Shown here: in pieces, positions 1-5,619 of the stretch
How positions within the stretch are numbered: the first letter of the stretch is position 1
Layout: each line of letters begins with the position of its first letter
DNA from: JBDLSO01 sp039799445
GTDB taxonomy: Bacteria; Patescibacteriota; Minisyncoccia; Phycocordibacterales; UBA5272
Direction: 5' to 3'
NCBI GenBank assembly: GCA_039799445.1
Contig: JBDLSO010000035.1
Coordinates: 1 to 7,382 of the forward strand
DNA: 7,382 nucleotides
Notes under the pieces: generated by a model
Databases searched by the model: none
What the model was told of the DNA's origin: nothing
What the model saw: only the letters and a program-made list of their open reading frames with translations
Made by a program: the position numbers and the translations under genes

Positions 1-44
1 GGTATACTCAACACTCTTCTCAATAAGTAATAAAAAATTAAAAC

Positions 45-120
45 GCCGAGATAGCTCAGTTGGTAGAGCATTTCCCTGAAGAGGAAGGGGTCCCCAGTTC
101 AAATCTGGGTCTCAGCACCA
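45..120 (+). tRNA. tRNA-Phe (anticodon GAA), CCA encoded
   Basis: The cloverleaf can be drawn in full: acceptor arm 45-51 with 110-116, D arm GCTC/GAGC, anticodon arm TTTCC/GGAAG around the loop CTGAAGA, variable loop GGGTC, and T arm CCCAG/CTGGG around TTCAAAT. The anticodon GAA lies at 78-80 and reads Phe codons. The discriminator is A117 and the CCA end (118-120) is genomically encoded. One oddity is that acceptor position 3 is C47 opposite A114, so pair 3:70 is a C-A mismatch where homologues normally have C-G. All other stem pairs are Watson-Crick except a T-G at 27:43. A TATACT hexamer at 3-8 could be a -10 box with an RNase P-trimmed leader, but the distance of over 30 nt makes this weak. 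Confidence 0.96.
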
Positions 121-122
121 AA

Positions 123-148
123 ATAAAAATCCCGTATGGGATTTTTAT
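123..148. terminator. Bidirectional hairpin terminator between tRNA-Phe and the convergent pilin operon
   Basis: A perfect 11-bp inverted repeat (123-133 with 138-148) surrounds the loop GTAT. The stem is ATAAAAATCCC paired with GGGATTTTTAT. The A-run on one arm and T-run on the other provide a T-rich 3' side on either strand. It begins 2 nt after the tRNA CCA end and ends 3 nt before the pilin stop codon, so it can end both transcripts. Confidence 0.85.
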
Positions 149-151
149 GTA

Positions 152-652
152 TTACCAATTGACAGCACCAGGTGTCCAGAAACCATATGCATGATTAAGT
201 CTATTTGGGTCTCTCATTTCAGGATTTTTTGAAATAGCTATTGATATATCGGGTGCATTATGAGCAATGAGTTTATAATCTCTTCCATCTGATCTGTAAA
301 TATATGCAAGTCCATCTGTGCAAGTAGCAGTTGACCTAGTATCAATAGGGAGTTTTGTAATAAGTCGCTCTGTAACTAATGCAGGTATATAGTTAGTATC
401 TCCTGTTGCACTGCCGGTTACCCAACAACTTCCATAGCCAGACCATCCATCTCCAGTAAGTGGATACTTGCCGTATTTCACTTGATACTTTGTTAGTGCT
501 AATTTAATCTGACCAAGATCAGCTACACGTTTCAAATAATCACTAGTTTTTTTTGAACTATTCAAATTGACTATAACAATAGACGAGAGAACACCAATTA
601 TAGCGATTGTTACCAATAGCTCAACCAATGTAAAACCTTTATTTTTTTTCAT
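152..652 (-). CDS. Type IV pilin-like / type II secretion pseudopilin (GspG-like)
   Basis: This 166-residue protein begins with a class III prepilin leader: a short basic MKKNKG, a predicted prepilin peptidase cut between G6 and F7, and Glu at +5 (E11). A hydrophobic helix runs to about residue 30. The globular part resembles GspG/type IV pilins, with a GKYP segment at 61-64, LPID at 101-104 and a YIYRSDGRDYKL strand pair at 117-128. C76 and C111 could form a disulfide. After processing it should be inserted in the membrane and assembled into a pilus or pseudopilus, perhaps for adhesion or DNA uptake, but the partner assembly genes are not in view. It is the last gene of the minus-strand operon, only 3 nt after the Hsp20 gene. 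The start is set by the leader motif; no Shine-Dalgarno precedes it. Confidence 0.9.
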   Translation of the reverse strand: MKKNKGFTLVELLVTIAIIGVLSSIVIVNLNSSKKTSDYLKRVADLGQIKLALTKYQVKYGKYPLTGDGWSGYGSCWVTGSATGDTNYIPALVTERLITKLPIDTRSTATCTDGLAYIYRSDGRDYKLIAHNAPDISIAISKNPEMRDPNRLNHAYGFWTPGAVNW

Positions 653-655
653 ATA

Positions 656-1129
656 TTATAATGATTTAACTTTAAGCTTGCTTTGTCGTCCTTTATCTAT
701 CTTTGGCATTTTGATAATAAGCATACCGTGTTTCTCTATTGCTTCGGCACTCTCAATATCAATCTCATGTGGGAGCATAATAGAGCGACTAAATGTACCC
801 CAGTACAATTCTCTATAAAAGTAATCGTCTTGTATTACTGATTTGTTTGCTTCTCGTTTTCCAGAGAGTGTCACAATATCGCGTGTGATATTGACTTGTA
901 TATCCTCAGGACGTACTCCTGCTATCATAGCTTCGATGACCAAATCCTTTTCTGTCTGATACATATCGACAGAGAGTTCACCGTCGAGTTCTTCTTGTGT
1001 ATCATCCCACGAACCAAATTGAGGAGTAGTAGTATCGTACTCATCATCGGTTATTCTCATAGTGCGACTATCTTCGCGCTCTGGGAACCCACTAGCAATT
1101 TTTTGGAAAAATGATTTTTTTTCTTTCAT
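656..1129 (-). CDS. Hsp20/alpha-crystallin family small heat shock protein
   Basis: This 157-residue protein has the layout of a small heat shock protein: a variable N-terminal arm (1-50) rich in charged residues, an alpha-crystallin domain (about 51-143) and a short basic tail. Recognisable pieces are the opening strand around ELSVDMYQTE (51-60), GVRPEDIQVNI (71-81), LSGKRE (88-93), the motif GTFSRSIMLP at 111-120 (GxFxRxxxLP), and HGMLIIKMPK at 134-143. The tail holds L152-K-V154, a candidate I-X-I/V-like anchor for oligomer assembly. The family acts as ATP-independent holdases for unfolding cytosolic proteins. Its ATG overlaps the TGA of the upstream PrsW gene as ATGA, which favours translational coupling, and no Shine-Dalgarno is seen. 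No CIRCE or other heat-shock operator was recognised; expression appears tied to the operon. Confidence 0.95.
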   Translation of the reverse strand: MKEKKSFFQKIASGFPEREDSRTMRITDDEYDTTTPQFGSWDDTQEELDGELSVDMYQTEKDLVIEAMIAGVRPEDIQVNITRDIVTLSGKREANKSVIQDDYFYRELYWGTFSRSIMLPHEIDIESAEAIEKHGMLIIKMPKIDKGRQSKLKVKSL

Positions 1130-1923
1130 ATATTATTTTCTTGAAGCGATTTTTTATGTTGTATAGCGAGATAGTGTAAGCCCTCGATGAGAAGTAAGAA
1201 TATGATTCCTATACCCCATATGATAGCTGGTACACCAAGTCCACCACCTGTATCCATAATTATAAGATAGTTAAAGAGTGAATGCAATGCAATAGCACAA
1301 AATAGTCCAAACAAAAGCGCAATACGTCTCGAAATATAGCCAGCAAAAAATGAATATCCAATACAAATACCTATAAAGCCACTACATAGTACATGCAATA
1401 TTGAAGCACCAAGAAAACGATATCCTTGTCCGATGACAGCATGTGTAACATCACCTACATGTAATGCTTGATACAAAAAAAGTGAGTTCTCTGCTGCACT
1501 AAAACCAAGTGCAGTCACAGAGAGAAACACAAGAGGGTCAGCAGGGCCTTGCATATCTTTGCTATGTGCATCGATAAGCCAGTACACAGAGTACTTGAGT
1601 ATTTCTTCGATAGCTGCCCATACAATAATGAGTTCCAGTCCAGAGAAAAATGGTTGTGTTATTTTTTGTATGAGTAATACAATGACAACAGACAGTGCCC
1701 CGCACAAGAAAGTGACAAAGAGTAATGAGCTTGGTTTTGATTCACAAATATATGTAATATTATTATTCTTGTCAGGCATTTCATAACATTCATCCTGCCG
1801 CAACCAGAAAAGTAACCAAATAAGCGTCGGCACAACACCACCAAGCAATGTCATCACCAGAAGCTGATGTTCAAAACCAAATTCTATAACTCTGTGAGTG
1901 ATTGTGAGTATTATCTGTTCCAT
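1126..1923 (-). CDS. PrsW-family intramembrane metalloprotease
   Basis: This is a 265-residue polytopic membrane protein. By eye it has about seven hydrophobic helices, near 19-41, 65-87, 97-118, 131-150, 170-195, 201-222 and 230-252. The conserved PrsW signature residues are present: EE-x-x-K at 106-110 (EEILK), the FSAAEN block at 141-146 with E145/N146, H177 in a membrane segment, and H214 in HSLFN. In the family these polar membrane residues are thought to bind the metal and form the active site. Bacillus PrsW cleaves the anti-sigma factor RsiW at site 1; the substrate here is unknown. Residues 43-64 form a hydrophilic loop with C46 and C60. The ATG lies inside the last codons of valS (13-nt overlap, different frame), and the TGA stop overlaps the Hsp20 ATG. 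A role in envelope quality control is inferred. Confidence 0.88.
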   Translation of the reverse strand: MEQIILTITHRVIEFGFEHQLLVMTLLGGVVPTLIWLLFWLRQDECYEMPDKNNNITYICESKPSSLLFVTFLCGALSVVIVLLIQKITQPFFSGLELIIVWAAIEEILKYSVYWLIDAHSKDMQGPADPLVFLSVTALGFSAAENSLFLYQALHVGDVTHAVIGQGYRFLGASILHVLCSGFIGICIGYSFFAGYISRRIALLFGLFCAIALHSLFNYLIIMDTGGGLGVPAIIWGIGIIFLLLIEGLHYLAIQHKKSLQENNI

Positions 1924-4064
1924 GGTTCAATCATAAGTAATGTTTCTTTACCAAGTAGGTTCCATATTTTCTCCGTGATAAAGGGCATAAAAGGATGAAG
2001 TACTATGAGTTGCTCCTCCAAAAGTGTGATGAGTAGTTTTTGTGCACTTTCTTTATCCTTGTTTTCCAATATTCGAGTTTTTCTCGTTTCAATTATCTCA
2101 TCACAAAAAGTATGCCAAAAATAGCTATATATTTTTTCGGAGGCAAGATGCAGACGATACTCTTCTATATCAGTTGTGATATCTTTTTTGATTTCAAGCC
2201 AGACATCAAATACACCCCTGTCTTCATCTGTCAATTCAATTGCAGTGGGTGTATAGTCTTGTGTTCTCTCAAGTACAAATCGACTAGCATTCCATATTTT
2301 GTTAGCAAAATTTTTGTGATTTTTAATTCTGTCTTCTCCTAATTTCAAGTCATTTCCAGGGCCGTTTCCAACGATAAGTGCCATACGCAGAGCATCTGTA
2401 CCAAATTTTGTTGATATCTCTCGTGGGTCAAGTACGTTTCCAAGTGATTTACTCATTTTGCGTCCTTGTGCATCACGAACAAGACCGTGCAAGTAGACAG
2501 TTTTGAATGGTGTTTCATTGAGTGCATAAGTCGAAAAGAGTATCATACGTGCCACCCAGAAAAAGATAATATCATGCCCTGTTTCAAGTAGGGTAGTTGG
2601 GTGAAATTTCTTAAAATCAGCTGTTTCATTTGGCCAACCAAGCGTTGAAAAAGTCCACATACCACTTGAAAACCATGTATCGAGAGTATCCGTGTCTTGT
2701 GTATATTCACCAGCATTAAGTGGAGCTTCACCAACTGAGGCAATAGCACCATTTTTGTCATACCATACAGGTATACGATGCCCATACCATATTTGTCTTG
2801 ATATACACCAATCACGCAGATTTTCTATCCAATGAAAGTATACTTTTTCAAATCTCTCAGGCACAATTTGTGTTGCACCACTTTCTACTGCTTTGAGCAT
2901 CAATTTTTTGAGAGTAGTTGTTTGTCCAAAATGTGAAAATTCTGTATTAACAGCTACAAACCATTGCTTCATTATTTGAGGCTCTATAATCCCACCAGTT
3001 CTCTCAGCGGTTGATATGTTGTGCGTGTATTCTTCTACTCTCTCTATCAAACCCTTCTTTTCTAATTTTTCTACTATGGCATTTCGTGCTGATTGTATTT
3101 TCATTCCAGCAAATTCTTCGCCAGCGATAGGTAGTAATTTACCATATGTATCAATTATTTGTTCATAGTCTAGATTGTGCCTCTGTGCAATTTCGAAATC
3201 AACTACCGAGTGCCATGGAGTAATAGTCATCACCCCCGTACCAAATTCTGGGTCGACAGAAGTATCTTTGATAATAGTAGCCTCAATAGGTCCGTTGATC
3301 CATTCTACTGTCAACTTTTGTCCGTGTGAATACTCTCTAAAACGAATATCATCTGGATGCATAACTACATATTTGTCCCCAAATTTTGTTTCAGGACGAG
3401 CTGTACCGATAGTAAATGGACCGTATTTGAAATAATAGAATTTTGTTTTTTCTTCGACATAGACAAGCTCATCATCTGATATAGTTGTCTGTCCCTTTGG
3501 ATCCCAGTTTACTATACGATGCCCTTGATATATCAGTCCATCATCATACATTTTTTTGAACATTGTACGCACCGCAAGATTGCGATCATCATCCATAGTG
3601 AAGGCAAGTCTTGACCAATCCATTGATGCACCCATGCTTTTACATTGACTGAGTATTGTATTTTGACTCTCCATCGCAAATTCGTGTATACGTTTGAGTA
3701 ACTCATCTCGTCCAATATCATGCCTACTTTTGCCTTCTTCTTTTTGCAACTTCTTCTCAACCACCGACTGTGTTGCTATGGCTGCATGATCAGTACCAGG
3801 AAGCCACAGAGCAGCCTTACCATTCATACGATGGAAGCGTGTGAGTGTGTCTTGTATCGCAAGCATAATAGCGTGTCCAGTATGAAGTGTCCCAGTGACA
3901 TTTGGGGGAGGGAGCACTATTGAGAACGATTCCGTGCGTTCACCAGGAAGATTGTCCGGATTAAAATATCCAGATTCTTCCCATATACTGTATATAGAGG
4001 TTTCTGTGTCTGCTGGGTTGTATCCAGTAAGTAACTCTTGTGGTATGTTTTTTTGCTCATTCAT
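1911..4064 (-). CDS. valS: Valyl-tRNA synthetase (class I, short form)
   Basis: This 717-residue enzyme charges tRNA-Val in the cytosol. In order, it has the N-terminal family start (YNPADTETSIYSIWEESGYF at 15-34), the Rossmann HIGH-type motif HTGH (61-64) after PPPNVTG, and an inserted CP1 editing domain (about 205-360) with GTARPET (220-226). Then come the CP core with LDTWFSSG (461-468), the KMSKS motif at 536-540, and a helical anticodon-binding domain (about 575-717). It stops right after the end of that domain, so the C-terminal coiled-coil arm of typical bacterial ValRS (about 880-950 residues) is absent. Usual Cys-rich residues between the CP core and LDTWFSS are also lacking. The editing-site segment reads TPWHSVVDFE instead of the usual TPAHDPxDFE. 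It is the first gene of the minus-strand operon and overlaps the PrsW start. No Shine-Dalgarno precedes the ATG. Confidence 0.97.
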   Translation of the reverse strand: MNEQKNIPQELLTGYNPADTETSIYSIWEESGYFNPDNLPGERTESFSIVLPPPNVTGTLHTGHAIMLAIQDTLTRFHRMNGKAALWLPGTDHAAIATQSVVEKKLQKEEGKSRHDIGRDELLKRIHEFAMESQNTILSQCKSMGASMDWSRLAFTMDDDRNLAVRTMFKKMYDDGLIYQGHRIVNWDPKGQTTISDDELVYVEEKTKFYYFKYGPFTIGTARPETKFGDKYVVMHPDDIRFREYSHGQKLTVEWINGPIEATIIKDTSVDPEFGTGVMTITPWHSVVDFEIAQRHNLDYEQIIDTYGKLLPIAGEEFAGMKIQSARNAIVEKLEKKGLIERVEEYTHNISTAERTGGIIEPQIMKQWFVAVNTEFSHFGQTTTLKKLMLKAVESGATQIVPERFEKVYFHWIENLRDWCISRQIWYGHRIPVWYDKNGAIASVGEAPLNAGEYTQDTDTLDTWFSSGMWTFSTLGWPNETADFKKFHPTTLLETGHDIIFFWVARMILFSTYALNETPFKTVYLHGLVRDAQGRKMSKSLGNVLDPREISTKFGTDALRMALIVGNGPGNDLKLGEDRIKNHKNFANKIWNASRFVLERTQDYTPTAIELTDEDRGVFDVWLEIKKDITTDIEEYRLHLASEKIYSYFWHTFCDEIIETRKTRILENKDKESAQKLLITLLEEQLIVLHPFMPFITEKIWNLLGKETLLMIEPWNR

Positions 4065-4150
4065 ATAGTCATATTATCATATGTATACTCTTTTTAACAT
4101 TTTATTTTTCCTCCACTTCTGATACTATACCTTGATACACACATGGTATT
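4065..4150. promoter_or_regulatory. Divergent promoter region between valS and the SET-domain gene
   Basis: This 86-nt AT-rich spacer separates two divergently read genes, so it should hold both promoters. Toward valS, a TGA-TAATAT string (minus strand, hexamer at 4076-4071) resembles an extended -10 box and ends 6 nt before the ATG; the overlapping GATAAT is an alternative. Toward the SET gene, TGA-TACTAT (4120-4128) resembles an extended -10, with TTAACA at 4094-4099 too far away to be a normal -35. Neither start has a Shine-Dalgarno. The exact boxes are uncertain. Confidence 0.45.
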
Positions 4151-4633
4151 ATGAAGAAAAAAATAAGCACTCACCAACAGACGATACTACCTCTTACAGA
4201 AAGAGAACCACAAAAACGAGTTGTCAAAGACGAAAGCATACCAGTTCGCTACAAGGTAGGGAAGTCTTTTGCAGGACTTGGACTTTTTGCAACTGAGCAT
4301 ATCAAAAAAGGTGAGACTATTATTCAATACTTAGGTCATATCTTAAACGATGATGAGGCGTGTAAGAAAATCAACAGTATGTATCTTTTTGAAGTAAAGA
4401 AAAATATCAACATCGATGGTACGCCACGCTGGAATACTGCACGTTATGCAAACTATTCGTGCGATCCTAATGCAGAAAGTGAAAATAGAAAAAATAATAT
4501 TTATTTAGTTGCAATCAAAAATATCAAAGCAGGGGATGAGATAACATTTGATTATGGTGAAGAATTTTTTAATGAGCATATCAAACCAAAGGGCTGTAGA
4601 TGTGGTACAAAAAAATGCAAATCAAATATATAA
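4151..4633 (+). CDS. SET-domain protein lysine methyltransferase with post-SET zinc motif
   Basis: This 160-residue protein has a basic N-terminal tail (1-30) and then a compact SET domain. Visible motifs are the SAM-binding entry SFAGLGLFATEHIKKGE (39-55), YLGHIL (60-65), the core RYANYSCDPNAE (98-109, equivalent to the usual RxxNHSCDPN with His replaced by Tyr), and GDEITFDYGEE (128-138) with the conserved Tyr. A post-SET cluster CRCGTKKC at 149-156 would join the core Cys to bind zinc. The family transfers methyl groups from SAM to protein lysines; bacterial members such as the chlamydial enzymes can act on histone-like proteins. A lysine-rich H1-like protein lies about 1 kb downstream on the same strand and is an obvious candidate substrate (inference). 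The stop codon lies inside a hairpin terminator. The start is the first in-frame ATG; no Shine-Dalgarno is seen. Confidence 0.92.
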   Translation: MKKKISTHQQTILPLTEREPQKRVVKDESIPVRYKVGKSFAGLGLFATEHIKKGETIIQYLGHILNDDEACKKINSMYLFEVKKNINIDGTPRWNTARYANYSCDPNAESENRKNNIYLVAIKNIKAGDEITFDYGEEFFNEHIKPKGCRCGTKKCKSNI

Positions 4634-4663
4634 AAAACAAGGGTTACCCTTGTTTTTTATATA
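4627..4663. terminator. Palindromic hairpin ending the SET and RAYT genes; REP-like copy 1
   Basis: This is a perfect 17-bp inverted repeat (4627-4643 with 4647-4663) around the loop TTA. The GC-rich core is CAAGGG/CCCTTG, flanked by A6 and T6 runs, so it works as an intrinsic terminator for the SET gene (+) and for the convergent RAYT gene (-). The SET stop codon TAA (4631-4633) lies in the left arm. The 16-nt core AACAAGGGTTACCCTT (4636-4651) recurs exactly at 5378-5393 and, inverted, at 5396-5411, upstream of the RAYT gene. It may therefore be a REP-type palindrome used as a terminator, not an unrelated hairpin. Confidence 0.85.
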
Positions 4664-4672
4664 ATACTTTTT

Positions 4673-5362
4673 CTATTTTTGCGAAATAAGACGCAGAGGG
4701 TCGTAATCGCTCTTCCGATACTCAAGCCACCATGTGACATACTCTTTCATGTTGTATTTCTTTTTGAAGTATGCAGGAAATGCAGTCTTATCTAGTATTC
4801 TAGTCTCAGGTCTTTTTACTGTTACATAATCTAAATAACTTGAGAACTGGTATTTATTCAAAAAGGCTTGTGCTTTTGTTATATCTTTCAAACCTTTTTC
4901 TTTCCAAGTCTTGTCTATTATTTTAATTGGGTTCAAATGAATATAGGCAAATAAGTATTGCAAATAAGTATCGTCCGCAATATGCTTGGCTTTGTATGTT
5001 CCTTCGAACAATCGACCACTACGTTCATACTTCTTATTAAAGTACATTGCGTATGAAGTTTGTAGCCTATTCATAAAAAGCGAGAGGTCTTTTGGATCTT
5101 TTACACGTACCAGTATATGAAAATGATTGGGCATAAGTGTATACGCTCCAATTGAGACAAGTTTTTGTTCTATTGTATGACTAAAGATATCAGTTTCAGA
5201 TAAACGACAGGGTTGCATAGGGAAGTCACTGAGTGCTGCATACAGTGCCTGTATAAAATAATTTTTATCTTGTGTATCCAAAAAAATAATTCGTTTCTCT
5301 ACACCTCGATTATAGATGTGATAGTATTCATCTGCGCTAATTGTTATGTTCCGTGTCGCCAT
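4673..5362 (-). CDS. REP-associated tyrosine transposase (RAYT; IS200/IS605-like Y1 family)
   Basis: This 229-residue Y1 transposase starts MATRNITISADEYYHIYNRG, the usual N-terminus of the family. The metal-binding HUH motif is H80-F81-H82 in TLMPNHFHILV (75-85). The conserved block SYAMYFNKKYERSGRLFEGT (103-122) should carry the nucleophilic tyrosine (Y104 or Y107), which attacks single-stranded DNA beside hairpins. YLFAYIHLNP (136-145) is the following family motif. The C-terminal part (150-229) is typical of RAYTs. I chose the ATG at 5362. A start at 5509 would add 49 residues translated from the upstream palindrome and AT-rich DNA, which do not match the family. It converges on the SET gene with a shared hairpin. 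Family members are usually single-copy domesticated transposases that act on REP palindromes, and the flanking repeats fit that. It appears intact. Confidence 0.92.
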   Translation of the reverse strand: MATRNITISADEYYHIYNRGVEKRIIFLDTQDKNYFIQALYAALSDFPMQPCRLSETDIFSHTIEQKLVSIGAYTLMPNHFHILVRVKDPKDLSLFMNRLQTSYAMYFNKKYERSGRLFEGTYKAKHIADDTYLQYLFAYIHLNPIKIIDKTWKEKGLKDITKAQAFLNKYQFSSYLDYVTVKRPETRILDKTAFPAYFKKKYNMKEYVTWWLEYRKSDYDPLRLISQK

Positions 5363-5368
5363 ATGCAA

Positions 5369-5397
5369 AGTATAACAAACAAGGGTTACCCTTACAA
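5369..5397 (-). promoter_or_regulatory. Candidate RAYT promoter with -35 at the centre of the palindrome
   Basis: On the minus strand, TTGTAA (5397-5392) and TATACT (5374-5369) are separated by exactly 17 nt. The -10 hexamer is followed by TTGCAT and then the ATG, so transcription starting about 7 nt downstream would give a leaderless mRNA. The -35 covers the dyad centre of the upstream palindrome and the spacer is one of its arms. Binding of the transposase to its palindrome could therefore block its own promoter (inference). Confidence 0.5.
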
Positions 5398-5414
5398 GGG
5401 TAACCCTTGTTTGT
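5375..5414. repeat. Inverted pair of REP-like palindromes upstream of the RAYT gene
   Basis: Two 19-nt arms (5375-5393 and 5396-5414) are perfect reverse complements around a 2-nt centre AC. Each arm also holds its own small palindrome, AAGGGTTACCCTT and AAGGGTAACCCTT, so two separate hairpins or one long cruciform can form. Both contain the 16-nt core found downstream of the RAYT gene at 4636-4651. The head-to-head pair recalls a BIME-type arrangement of REPs. Confidence 0.9.
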
Positions 5415-5619
5415 ACAAATAATTTCATTTTGTGAACGTATAAAAAAAATAGAAAGTTATCCACATTTTTTTTATAAAAAATGTTGTATGTATTTTTATT
5501 ATCATTCATACTATATGTAGACGCAGATACAAATTGATATACATATGATATGCACGTATGTATGAAGTCGAGAAATTTGTATTGCGATTGATTGATAAGT
5601 TTTTAATACAAAAAATTTT
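5415..5619. other. AT-rich gene-free stretch between the RAYT unit and the H1-like gene
   Basis: No convincing gene is present. It holds a DnaA-box match (5457-5465) and directly beside it an AT hairpin CATTTTTT/AAAAAATG (5464-5471 with 5476-5483). An interrupted dyad TACATA/TATGTA (5540-5545 with 5557-5562) follows. The promoter of the H1-like gene should lie in the last 50 nt; TAATAC at 5604-5609 with TTGCGA at 5582-5587 (16-nt spacer) is a weak candidate that would leave a leader of a few nucleotides. A 23-codon reading frame (5558-5629) overlaps the H1 start but has no supporting evidence. Confidence 0.5.
5457..5465 (+). promoter_or_regulatory. Consensus DnaA box TTATCCACA
   Basis: An exact match to the classic 9-nt DnaA-binding consensus lies in AT-rich intergenic DNA, next to an A/T hairpin that would melt easily. 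I see no second exact box nearby and no dnaA or dnaN gene in the window, so it is not evidence of an origin. It could be a DnaA regulatory or titration site, or chance. Confidence 0.35.

Larger units (their letters stand above)
4627..5414. mobile_element. RAYT/REP-like element: Y1 transposase gene bracketed by matching palindromes
   Basis: The unit has a minus-strand Y1 (HUH) transposase gene with a palindrome just beyond its stop (4627-4663) and a paired palindrome just upstream of its start (5375-5414). The 16-nt core AACAAGGGTTACCCTT is present once downstream and as an inverted pair upstream. The central GGGTTACCC versus GGGTAACCC shows orientation: + at 4641-4649 and 5383-5391, inverted at 5398-5406. 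RAYTs are known to sit next to the REP palindromes they recognise. Outer limits are set only by the palindromes; no target duplication is expected for this enzyme class. Whether the unit is itself mobile is unproven. Confidence 0.7.

Noticed and set aside
655..660. TATAAT hexamer just upstream of the pilin ATG on the minus strand
   Set aside because: It lies 2 nt from the ATG and is formed by the Hsp20 stop codon context, too close for a transcription start at or before the ATG; the gene fits in the upstream operon.
1126..1129. UGA recoded to glycine, as in Gracilibacteria/SR1
   Set aside because: TGA ends the PrsW gene exactly at the Hsp20 start, and no in-frame TGA was found in the recognised coding regions.
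5363..5509. N-terminal extension of 49 residues on the transposase, starting at the ATG at 5509
   Set aside because: It translates the palindrome pair and AT-rich intergenic DNA, gives repetitive TRVTLVRVTLV, and does not resemble RAYT N-termini, which match from the ATG at 5362.
5540..5562. TACATA/TATGTA dyad as an operator
   Set aside because: Only 6 A/T-rich pairs around an 11-nt loop in AT-rich DNA, readily expected by chance; noted in the intergenic entry only.
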